From assembly GCA_016930435.1 (NCBI GenBank), contig JAFGGQ010000096.1:14436-78435 (forward strand): a stretch of DNA of 64,000 nucleotides, given 5' to 3'. Shown here piece after piece: positions 35,585-43,720 of the stretch; within the stretch, counting starts at the first letter, position 1; each line of letters opens with the position of its first letter. Under the pieces are notes generated by a model. The model made no database searches, was not told the origin of the DNA, and saw nothing but the letters and a program-made list of their open reading frames with translations. A program made the position numbers and the translations under genes. Origin of the DNA: a bacterium. GTDB lineage: Bacteria; UBP14; UBA6098; JAFGQG01.

Positions 35585-36619
35585 TTATTGGGAGATAACC
35601 TGTATTCTGGAGCCTTCCTGAAGATATGGCGCTCCGCTGGACACTATTCCGCTTTGTTCTGGCAATGAGGTGCTGATCGCTACCCGGCCATCAAGTATGG
35701 CAATGATCTCGACATGGTTTTTCACCGCACGGGAATCGGAAGACAGGGTGTATATAAAACCCTCAGACCCCTCCGCTTCAACCAATGCTGCAATGGGGAT
35801 TACCAGGTGAGAGACAGGAGAGGACGGAAATATGATGATCCTTCCGATCATGCCCGTGGAGAGCCTTGGGGGAGTCTCACTAAACTGTGCTTCCAGCTCG
35901 AATAGCCCTGTCTCTGGTTCAGGAACCTCATTTATACGGGTGACCCGGGCCCGGTATTCCGCCGAGGGATAAGCATCTACCATTATTAATGCCGTATCAC
36001 CAATACTTGTGCGGATCATGTCCCGGTCGGATATGCCAACCCTTATCACCCAGTTCTCTTCTGTGGAACCAAATACCATGACCGGCATTCCCGGAGCTAC
36101 TAATTCCCCCTCCTCGAATAAACACTTCATTATCACTCCATCCGAAGGAGCCCTGATTTCAGCATGTTTGCGGTTAAAAGCCGCTAATGAAGAATCCGCC
36201 CGTGCTACCTCCAAAGCAGTTCGGGCATTTTCATAAAGCTCCGTAGTAATAATCCCTTCACTATATAGCCTTTCCGCACGGCTGAAATCCCGGCTGGATT
36301 TTTCCAAAGCCTCCATAGCCTTACGATAATGAGCATCGATCTCGGACAGGTCCAGTCGCCCTAAAACCTGCCCCCTTAAAACCCTTTCACCACCTTGAAC
36401 ATTGAGCTCGCGAAGTATGCCCCCAATCTTGAAACCCAGTTTAACGGTCTTCTCTGAAGCAATTATACCAACCGCATGATATGGAATAACGACATCCTCC
36501 CTTTCCAAAGGGGTTAGTTTTACAGCAACTATGCCGTCCTGATCCCTCCCCGGATCCTGCCTTCCGCATCCCCAAAGCAAAACGATAGCCAATAAAAAAT
36601 ATAACCTTCTTTTCATCAT
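35585..36619 (-). CDS. RND efflux periplasmic adaptor (membrane-fusion protein), lipoprotein
   Basis: 344 residues. Signal MMKRRLYFLLAIVLLWGC carries the lipobox LWGC. VKLGFKIGGILRELNVQGGERV and VLGRLDLSEIDAHY are the lipoyl half-motifs, separated by a helical hairpin (KAMEALEKSSRDFSRAERLYSEGIITTELYENA) from the second half (AEIRAPSDGVIMKCLFEEGELVAPG). Beta-barrel and membrane-proximal domains follow. It bridges the RND pump to the outer-membrane channel. Gene order and spacing show one operon with the pump. Confidence 0.93.
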   Translation of the reverse strand: MMKRRLYFLLAIVLLWGCGRQDPGRDQDGIVAVKLTPLEREDVVIPYHAVGIIASEKTVKLGFKIGGILRELNVQGGERVLRGQVLGRLDLSEIDAHYRKAMEALEKSSRDFSRAERLYSEGIITTELYENARTALEVARADSSLAAFNRKHAEIRAPSDGVIMKCLFEEGELVAPGMPVMVFGSTEENWVIRVGISDRDMIRTSIGDTALIMVDAYPSAEYRARVTRINEVPEPETGLFELEAQFSETPPRLSTGMIGRIIIFPSSPVSHLVIPIAALVEAEGSEGFIYTLSSDSRAVKNHVEIIAILDGRVAISTSLPEQSGIVSSGAPYLQEGSRIQVISQ

Positions 36620-36658
36620 CAGGACTTCCCAGGCCCTTTATTCTATTAAGAGAACCAT

Positions 36659-37279
36659 CTATTTCTTAATCTTCCCAATAACTCCATAGAGAAACAGCTC
36701 GGCGATCTCCCGGGCGTAAGACTGGTAGAATAACTCCCCCGCCTTACCCGGAAAATCATCTGACAGGACCGGCTTGAATAAAAAGTGCGAATAGATCATG
36801 CTGATCAACACGGGACCGATTATCTCATATCGAAGAGAATCCACATCTTCACCTTTGAATAGTCTCTTTAAGGCGGGTTCTACCACCTCCCGGATCTGGG
36901 ATAAGCGTTTGGATTTAAACCTGGCGATCTCAGGCACCCGGTATGGGACCTCTTTAAATACAATGGTCGCCATTTTTTCGTCGTGATGGATCAGATCAAT
37001 GATGGCGGCAATGCCCTGCCGGATCTTGTCTTCGGGACTTAAAGCGCTTTCTTTGAGTGCATTCAAGATCTCAAGGCTTTTTTCACTGAATTCAGAAATT
37101 ATCTCCTTTAAAATCCCCAGCTTGGACCCGAAATAATAGGAGATCATGGCCAGGTTGACGCCTGCTTTCCGGGCAATTTCCCTTACCCCGGTATCGGCAT
37201 AACCCTTTTCGGCGAAGAGTTTTACGGCTACTTCTAAAATTCGCTCTTTGGGCTTCAGGGTGTTGTTCTTCCCGGCCAT
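36659..37279 (-). CDS. TetR/AcrR-family repressor of the efflux operon
   Basis: About 206 residues from ATG 37279. The N-terminal helix-turn-helix reads KERILEVAVKLFAEKGYADTGVREIARKAGVNLAMISYYFGSK, the TetR fold's DNA-binding domain; the C-terminal part is variable and would bind the pumped ligand. An upstream ATG-like start at 37321 overlaps a palindrome that is a good operator, so the shorter start is preferred. It is the first gene of the operon and likely represses itself, the adaptor and the pump. Confidence 0.9.
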   Translation of the reverse strand: MAGKNNTLKPKERILEVAVKLFAEKGYADTGVREIARKAGVNLAMISYYFGSKLGILKEIISEFSEKSLEILNALKESALSPEDKIRQGIAAIIDLIHHDEKMATIVFKEVPYRVPEIARFKSKRLSQIREVVEPALKRLFKGEDVDSLRYEIIGPVLISMIYSHFLFKPVLSDDFPGKAGELFYQSYAREIAELFLYGVIGKIKK

Positions 37280-37305
37280 TTCAAGGTACTCAAATAAATA
37301 CAAAG

Positions 37306-37321
37306 TTAAACAAACGTTCAA
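37306..37321. promoter_or_regulatory. TetR operator palindrome
   Basis: TTAAACAAACGTTCAA, an imperfect palindrome (TTrAAC-N4-GTTyAA) of the size bound by TetR-type repressors. It lies 11 bases past the -10 of the promoter at 37333-37361, covering the start of transcription. Confidence 0.55.
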
Positions 37322-37332
37322 TTAATAAGACG

Positions 37333-37361
37333 AATCTAAGTTATACTCTAAAATTTGTCAA
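37333..37361 (-). promoter_or_regulatory. promoter of the TetR-RND operon
   Basis: Minus strand TTGACA (37356-37361), 17-base spacer, TAGATT (37333-37338). The same -35, spacer and -10 occur before the OmpA gene at 46021-46049. Confidence 0.6.
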
Positions 37362-37542
37362 GAAGAAATACTAATTGCAGATCGAAAACACCAAAATAAA
37401 CATTCATTGTGATTCTATCCAGTCACTCCATCCTCCGTAGGGCGGTACAAACTTTCAGCACATGAAAACTCTCTCTGCACACCGGGTTCAATCATGAGGA
37501 GTAGGGTTTGTCTGGCTTTTTCCCCGATAATCCATCGTTCAA

Positions 37543-37715
37543 CCCGTTTAATGCAGTTGCAATTATCTATAATGCCTGAAATATCGAAAAACAGGATATT
37601 AGAATATAAACTTCAGAATAAAATTTGCATTTTTTTATACAATTCGTAATACTCATAAATACATGTTCATCAAATATATAACTCATATTCAACATTATCA
37701 ACTGCATTTTACGGG
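37543..37715 (+). mobile_element. MITE-like element, copy 3 (long form, 173 bp)
   Basis: Terminal inverted repeats CCCGTTTAATGCAGTTGC and CAACTGCATTTTACGGG, flanked by an exact 5-bp duplication TTCAA (37538-37542 and 37716-37720). It carries about 70 bases that the short copies lack. It lies 18 bases behind the tex stop codon (tex runs on the minus strand). Confidence 0.9.
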
Positions 37716-37733
37716 TTCAATATCAAGTGCTCT

Positions 37734-39830
37734 TTATCCTACTTCCTTTAAACTAAGGCTGACCCTTCCCCGTTCCCTATCAATCTCAATCACTTTTACC
37801 CTTAAGGCCTCTCCAACCGTCACGACTTCATGGGGGTCTTTAATAAAACGGTTTGCCAACTGTGAGATATGGATCAATCCCTCGCTCTTTAATCCAATAT
37901 CAACAAATGCCCCAAATTGAGTGATATTCCTCACTATCCCCTCTACAATATCACCCTCCCGGAGATCCTCCACTTTGTAGCTGCTTTGCAGCTTTAAATT
38001 ACCTTCAAACTGGCGGATTTCCCTTCCGGCATTGCGAAAATTTTGCAGGATATCCCGAACCACTTCCGTGGTGATCCCATGATAAAGCCCCTCCATTATC
38101 TCCCTGTGATTATTAAAAATATTCTCCTCATTCTGATGATCGATAATGAACCTGGCGACTTCATACTGCTCGGGATGAATAGCCGTGTGGTCGAAAAAGT
38201 TATCGCTTTCGGGCACCCGAAGAAATCCCACCGATTGCTCGTATGCCTTGGGAGTGAGTACCGCCAGAAGGTCTTCCCTTGAATTATATGGCCTGTTCTC
38301 GAATATCTTACTGGCCGAACGGCGGTTCAGACCCGAAACATACGCCAACAGATAAACTGAAGCAGTATTTAAATTAATTCCCACCAGATTGACCACATCC
38401 TCGACCACCTCGCTGAGCTTATTCTCCAGCTCCTTCTGGTTCATATCATGCTGGTACATCCCCACCCCAATACTGATTACCGGCACCTTCACCAATTCGG
38501 ACAAGCAATCAATATACCTCCGTCCAATGGATATTGTACCCCGATCAGTGGCATCCAACTCCGGGAATTCTTCCTGACCAGCCTCTGAAACGGAATATAC
38601 CGAAGCTCCCGATTCATTCACAAGTACCAGTTTGTGGTCAGTATTGGCGCTTAACAGATCAAATACCTCTCCGGAACCTGTTCCGTTACCGATCACAATA
38701 ACCTCGCTCTTGAAATCTGCTATTAGATTCTCCATCAAATCCAAAGCCCCGGTTTGGTTATCCAGGAAGAACTTTGTGAAGTGAAGGGGCTGACCACCCT
38801 TATCCAGAACACAAACCTTGCAACCGGTGCGGTACCCGGGATCAATCGCCAGGACGGATTCCCCGTAATGTGGCTTAAGCATCAAAAGCTCTTTCAGATT
38901 CCGCTGAAAAGCATTTACTGCATCAACCTGCGCCCTTTCGGTAAGGGCATTTCTCATTTCCCGTTCAATAGCATAATATAACTTTAAATAGCCCTCCCTT
39001 ATACATTTACCCAGCCGCTCTGAATTTTCCTCCCTGAATACCAAACGATCCCTAAAATGACTGTAAAAATCCTCGTCATGCTCCAATTTAACCTTCAGAA
39101 TGCCCAGGTTCTCACCACGGTTAAGGGCAAGGATCTGGTAGCTTTTGAGTTTTCCGAAAGAAGCATTGAAATCCCCATATATCTTAAATTTGTGAGCCTC
39201 TTTCTGCTGCTTATCATCAAATTTGTCAGGGTTTTTATAGGCCGATGAAATAACACCATGCCTGAGATAATTCTGGCGAACCTGGTCCTTGAGATCGGGA
39301 TTATCAGCAATATCCTGACTGACAATGTCCATTCCCCCCTGGAGTATTTCCTCCTCCGTGAAATTTTCCAGCAAGCTTGCCGGGATATTCAAGGACTCCT
39401 GATTCCGGATCTGCTGAGCGACCACTTCAAAACCCTTTTCCCGGGCTATATCGGCTTTAGTCTTTCTTTTACGCCGATAAGGAGCATAAAGGTCATCTAC
39501 CTCGGTCAGGGTAGTTGCCATCTCCAATCTCAGCCGAAGCTCCTCGGTTAGCTTGCCCTGCTCCTCGATATTCTTCAAAGCGCTGATCTGAGCCGTGTAT
39601 AAATTTATCAGATGCTTCTTCTGCTCAATTATATCCCGGATCTGATTCTCGTCCAGGTTGCCCGTTCGCTCCTTCCGGTAACGGGCGATGAAATGAACGG
39701 TATTGTCCTCACCAGCGAGGGCGAGAACGCTCTCCACCTGCCATTCTCCAAGGCCCAATTTTGCGGCGATCAGCAGATCGTATTGGGGTTCATTCATAAA
39801 TTTAACCGTAATCCTTTCTCTCCAAACCAT
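37734..39830 (-). CDS. tex: Tex-like S1 RNA-binding protein
   Basis: 698 residues (an internal ATG at 39797 is an alternative start). N-terminal Tex helices (VHFIARYRKERTGNLDE) are followed by the YqgF/RNase H-like domain (VLAIDPGYRTGCKVCVLDKGGQPL, IVIGNGTGSGEV), helix-hairpin-helix repeats (VEDVVNLVGINLNTAS, LNRRSASKIFENRPYNSREDLL) and a C-terminal S1 domain (VEGIVRNITQFGAFVDIGLKSEGLIH). Tex affects transcription and RNA metabolism in many bacteria. It lies 36 bases behind the S9A-type gene, on the same strand. Confidence 0.96.
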   Translation of the reverse strand: MVWRERITVKFMNEPQYDLLIAAKLGLGEWQVESVLALAGEDNTVHFIARYRKERTGNLDENQIRDIIEQKKHLINLYTAQISALKNIEEQGKLTEELRLRLEMATTLTEVDDLYAPYRRKRKTKADIAREKGFEVVAQQIRNQESLNIPASLLENFTEEEILQGGMDIVSQDIADNPDLKDQVRQNYLRHGVISSAYKNPDKFDDKQQKEAHKFKIYGDFNASFGKLKSYQILALNRGENLGILKVKLEHDEDFYSHFRDRLVFREENSERLGKCIREGYLKLYYAIEREMRNALTERAQVDAVNAFQRNLKELLMLKPHYGESVLAIDPGYRTGCKVCVLDKGGQPLHFTKFFLDNQTGALDLMENLIADFKSEVIVIGNGTGSGEVFDLLSANTDHKLVLVNESGASVYSVSEAGQEEFPELDATDRGTISIGRRYIDCLSELVKVPVISIGVGMYQHDMNQKELENKLSEVVEDVVNLVGINLNTASVYLLAYVSGLNRRSASKIFENRPYNSREDLLAVLTPKAYEQSVGFLRVPESDNFFDHTAIHPEQYEVARFIIDHQNEENIFNNHREIMEGLYHGITTEVVRDILQNFRNAGREIRQFEGNLKLQSSYKVEDLREGDIVEGIVRNITQFGAFVDIGLKSEGLIHISQLANRFIKDPHEVVTVGEALRVKVIEIDRERGRVSLSLKEVG

Positions 39831-39866
39831 TCACACCTTTTAATGATGTAAAAGCTTGTTTCGGAT

Positions 39867-41999
39867 TTATTTTTCCACCTTCAGTGTCTTTAGGATGAAG
39901 GCATATTTCAGGGCCATTTCGGAGGCCGATTCCTCTGGTTGTTCGTCCATATCGGTTAACAGAAGCAATGGATTACTGGGATTTGAAACCGCCCTTAATT
40001 TTGCTACCCATTTAACCGTTGTCCAATAGGGGAGCCGTATATTGTAGTAATCGGCGAATGCCAATATAGGAGGATAATCCTGAGCCTTTATATTCTGGTA
40101 AGGGCAATAGGACCGGATATAGTCGAAATCCCCCTTAATATGGGGAATTCCGTATTCGTTATAAATCCAGTCGGAGCCGTATTCCAGCACGAAATTCAGG
40201 TGGTCCATGGGTGGGTTATCCAAAACCATGCTGCGGAAGAGATGTGGCCTATGATTAGCGACATAGCCCAGAATCAGGCCACCCTCATTTTCGGAGTAAC
40301 CGGCGATCCTGTTCGGGGCGCATATCATCTGCTGGATAAGGAAATCCGCGCAGGACAGAAAATCGGTAAAGGTTTTCTTTTTGTTAAGGCCTTTACCCTT
40401 ATCGTACCATTTGGGCCCGGCAAACCCTCCGCCGCGCACATGGGCGATAGCGAAGACCACTCCACGATCCAGGAGGCTTATCCTTGCGCCCTCAAAAACC
40501 GGATCCAGAAAGCCCCCGTAAGCGCCATAAGCGGTTAACAACAGGGGATTGGTGCCATCCGCGGTAAACAGGTCCTCCCTGTAAACCAGCGAGACCGGTA
40601 TCCAGTCGCCATCCTGTGCCTGGGCATAAACACGCTGAGTTTGATAGGCCGATGGATCATAATCCAATCCCACTTCCAGCTCTTTCAGCTTTTCCAAACG
40701 TTTGGTTCTTACCTCATATTCATAGAGGGTTTGGGGACGAGTCATCGATTCGTACACAAAACGGAATGATGGAGAATCAAATTCTGCGCCGCCAACGGTA
40801 TAAACCGAATAAATGGGTTCCGGCAGATCCAGACGGTAGTCGAGCCCTGAAATCAGGTCGATTATCCATAGGTATTTCAGGCCATACTCCTGTTCCTCTA
40901 CTACAAGATAATCCCGGAATACCTGCAATCCCTGGTGATAAGGATCACAAGCCAGGGTAACATTGGTCTGGGGGACTATAAAATCCGCCCAGTGCTCCCT
41001 GGCTGGTTGCTCGACTGTGGTTATCATTATCTTGAAGGTTTCCCCATCATCGGCATTGGTAAGTATAAAGAAGCGTCCGGTATGGGAGTGCGGATAATAC
41101 TGCATCCCAGTTTCCCGGGGGTGGATAATTGTAAACCCGGATAGTGGATCATCGGCCGGCATAAATCGAAATTCATTGCTCTGCCCATTAGTGATATTAA
41201 GGAATAGGTATTGGCCATCTTTACTACGGGAGATATCCAGCCAGAATCCGGGTGTATCATCCCAGAAGACGCGTTTATCATCCCAGGGATCGGTACCCAG
41301 CTTATGTTTGTAGAGTTCATTTTGCCTGGCATAAAAGAGGGTGCGGCTGTCATTCGCCCATGCTATGGCGCTCTGGAAACCCAGCACCGGAGCGATCTGT
41401 TCCGTCAAAATCCGGTTCTGTTCCAGATCCTTGATCCTTAGTGTATAATACTGCTCGCGGCTTGAGGTTAAAAAAGCAAGATAACGGTGGTCAGGACTGA
41501 TCTCCATTTGGGCTAATTTGAGACCGGGCTCCCGGGCCGCCAGGTCATTGGGGTCCAGAATGATCTGCTCATCTCCCTCCAGACCGCCCGGCTTCCTGCA
41601 GTAAACCATATAACCTTTTTGGGGGTCGCTTTTAGTATAATAATAATAATCACCCAACGCACTTGGATAACTCAAATCGTTCCATGGAGTATGTGCCCGG
41701 ATCTCCTTCTCAAGAACATTTTTCAATGAATCCATTGTTTCCAGATAGGCTGAAGCGTAACTGTTTTCCGCCCCCAGATAAGCCAGGACTTCGGGATTAC
41801 TGCGGGTCGTATCCTTCAGCCAGTAATAATCATCCTTAAGCTCTTCCCCGTGAATTTGGAGCAAGTGGGTCTCCGCCTTTGCCAGCGGAGGCTTTTGGGC
41901 TATTTCTCCGGTTGCGGAGATGCTGATGATCAGAACAGGAAAGACTACCCGTAGGGGCCACCAGAAAAACCTTTTTGGCATATTTCTCTTCCTCGTCAA
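39867..41999 (-). CDS. S9A prolyl-oligopeptidase homologue with all three catalytic residues replaced
   Basis: 710 residues with an N-terminal export signal. A seven-blade propeller (about 40-450) precedes an alpha/beta-hydrolase domain (VYAQAQDGDWIPVSLVYRED, LLLTAYGAYGGFLDP, FAIAHVRGGG). In oligopeptidase B the nucleophile lies in GSSAGGMLMG, the acid in HDSQVQYW and the base in TDMDSGHGG. Here the same three places read SENEGGLILG (Asn571), NIRLPYW (Asn653) and TDMDEQPEE (Pro688). The fold appears intact but the triad is gone, so it is predicted to be a non-catalytic binding protein. It lies between the tryptophanase-like gene and tex. Confidence 0.9.
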   Translation of the reverse strand: MTRKRNMPKRFFWWPLRVVFPVLIISISATGEIAQKPPLAKAETHLLQIHGEELKDDYYWLKDTTRSNPEVLAYLGAENSYASAYLETMDSLKNVLEKEIRAHTPWNDLSYPSALGDYYYYTKSDPQKGYMVYCRKPGGLEGDEQIILDPNDLAAREPGLKLAQMEISPDHRYLAFLTSSREQYYTLRIKDLEQNRILTEQIAPVLGFQSAIAWANDSRTLFYARQNELYKHKLGTDPWDDKRVFWDDTPGFWLDISRSKDGQYLFLNITNGQSNEFRFMPADDPLSGFTIIHPRETGMQYYPHSHTGRFFILTNADDGETFKIMITTVEQPAREHWADFIVPQTNVTLACDPYHQGLQVFRDYLVVEEQEYGLKYLWIIDLISGLDYRLDLPEPIYSVYTVGGAEFDSPSFRFVYESMTRPQTLYEYEVRTKRLEKLKELEVGLDYDPSAYQTQRVYAQAQDGDWIPVSLVYREDLFTADGTNPLLLTAYGAYGGFLDPVFEGARISLLDRGVVFAIAHVRGGGFAGPKWYDKGKGLNKKKTFTDFLSCADFLIQQMICAPNRIAGYSENEGGLILGYVANHRPHLFRSMVLDNPPMDHLNFVLEYGSDWIYNEYGIPHIKGDFDYIRSYCPYQNIKAQDYPPILAFADYYNIRLPYWTTVKWVAKLRAVSNPSNPLLLLTDMDEQPEESASEMALKYAFILKTLKVEK

Positions 42000-42031
42000 A
42001 TAAATTTAAATTCTATCTTATTATGATTTGT

Positions 42032-43522
42032 TTATTTTCTAAATTCGAACCGGGCTTTGAAATGCCGGATCGGCAAGTTCCGGCCATAGGTTACATTCAC
42101 AGCGGGGATTATATCCCGGTGCCGGTGCAGTATTTTTACAGCTTCGGCTACCGACTCCAGATCATCCTGTTCATAACGCAGCCGGGGTACGGCAAAGCGC
42201 ACGAAATTGATTTCCGGGAACAGGTCCTTCCCGGTCTGGGGATCCATTTTACCGAAGGCAAAATAGCCCAATTCACAGGCTCGGTGCCCGTAAGCGGCCA
42301 GGAGAACAGCAGTAAAAGCGATCCCTCCGAAGTCTTGAGCCTGCATTGAGGTGCCCTCAAAAAAACGGTTAACATCGAGGTAAACGGCATGGCCTCCCAC
42401 CGGGGTCAAAACTGGCAATCCCAACCCCGCCATTCTCTCCCCGAAGCGCTGTACCTGTTGGATCCGGTAGGTTAAATAGTCATCCCGGGTAACCGTTTTT
42501 AAGCCAACGTACAGGGCCATTATATCCCGGCCGGAAAGCCCCCCGTAGGTGGGATGGCCCTCTTTGGTAACCTGATAATTAACCAGGGCATCAGGGATTT
42601 CCGGATAGTTTTCTATGAACAATCCATTATCTCTCAAGAATAGCCCTCCACCCATATTCACCAGGCCATCCTTTTTAAAGCTGATAGTGAAACCATCCAC
42701 CGGCGCGAACATCTCTCTGACTATGTCCCTTATGGACAGGTCCCGGTATGATGACTCATATTTCTGAATGAACCAGGCATTTTCGGCGAAGCGGCAAGCA
42801 TCCAGGAAGAGGGGTTTCCCGAAGCGATGGGCGATCCGGGCAGTATGATTGATGTTTTCCAGCGATACCGGCTGGCCGGCAGCAGTATTGTTAGTGACCG
42901 TGAGATAGACCAAGGGTACCTTTTCGCCCTCCCTCTCAAGCATTTGCTCCAGCCGCTCCAGATCCATATTTCCCTTGAACCGGAAATCCGGATTCCCTCT
43001 TTTTATTTCAGGGGAGAACAGGTTTATAGCCTGGATCTGGTTAGCTTCGATATTGGCCATTGTGGTATCGAAATGGCCGTTAGAAGGGATGATCATTCCG
43101 CTGCCGGTTTTTCCCAATAGTGAGAATAGGGCATCTTCGGCTGCCCGGCCCTGGTGGAAGATAAAAGCGTTGGGCCGGCGAGCGTCGGGTTTATTGAAGA
43201 AAACTTCGCCAAAAAGCTCCCGTACCTGCTCCATGAGTAAGAAATAACCCCGGTTCGAACCATAAGCCTCATCGCCCAAATGAAGGGCGGCCCATTGCTC
43301 ATTGGTCATGGAAGTTGTTCCTGAATCAGAAAGGAAATCACAGCCGGTTATCATCTCCGAGGGAAAGAAAAAAACATTAAGTCCCACAGCTTCCAGCATT
43401 TCCGCCCTGTCCTTAACATTGAAAACACCCTTGAACTCGACGGAATGATTGATATAGGGCCGCGGCCGGGCAGTAAGTGTTGTTTCTCCCGGGAAACTGC
43501 CTATTAGTTCCGAAAATCGCAT
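42032..43522 (-). CDS. tryptophanase / tyrosine phenol-lyase-like beta-eliminating lyase
   Basis: 496 residues, aminotransferase-fold PLP enzyme. FLSDSGTTSMTNEQWAALHLGDEAYGSNRGY, TVTNNTAAGQPVSL, FLDACRFAENAWFI and SFKKDGLVNMGGGL (Schiff-base Lys near 290) are the TnaA/Tpl signature motifs. It would cleave a side chain from an aromatic amino acid giving pyruvate and ammonia; the residues that separate tryptophanase from tyrosine phenol-lyase I cannot judge with confidence. Likely the first gene of a run with the S9A homologue and tex. Confidence 0.9.
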   Translation of the reverse strand: MRFSELIGSFPGETTLTARPRPYINHSVEFKGVFNVKDRAEMLEAVGLNVFFFPSEMITGCDFLSDSGTTSMTNEQWAALHLGDEAYGSNRGYFLLMEQVRELFGEVFFNKPDARRPNAFIFHQGRAAEDALFSLLGKTGSGMIIPSNGHFDTTMANIEANQIQAINLFSPEIKRGNPDFRFKGNMDLERLEQMLEREGEKVPLVYLTVTNNTAAGQPVSLENINHTARIAHRFGKPLFLDACRFAENAWFIQKYESSYRDLSIRDIVREMFAPVDGFTISFKKDGLVNMGGGLFLRDNGLFIENYPEIPDALVNYQVTKEGHPTYGGLSGRDIMALYVGLKTVTRDDYLTYRIQQVQRFGERMAGLGLPVLTPVGGHAVYLDVNRFFEGTSMQAQDFGGIAFTAVLLAAYGHRACELGYFAFGKMDPQTGKDLFPEINFVRFAVPRLRYEQDDLESVAEAVKILHRHRDIIPAVNVTYGRNLPIRHFKARFEFRK

Positions 43523-43663
43523 TTTGGATTCTCCCCGTTTATATTTAATTGATCAGCGTTCTATTATGCCTTTTCAACAGCAAGCACTATTATAAATAAT
43601 CTTCATTAAATAACAAGAAAAAAAGGGATGTTTTCCACGGTCAACCGAAACGTTTGCGACCGG

Positions 43664-43700
43664 AAAAAAAAGACCCCGGACATTTGCCTGCCCGGGGTCT
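43664..43700 (-). terminator. rho-independent terminator of the OmpA gene
   Basis: AGACCCCGG (43671-43679) pairs with CCGGGGTCT (43692-43700), loop of 12, with eight A on the plus strand before it (43664-43671), which is the U-tract for minus-strand transcription. It lies 20 bases behind the OmpA gene. Confidence 0.9.
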
Positions 43701-43720
43701 GAAATCAAAATAATGAGTTT

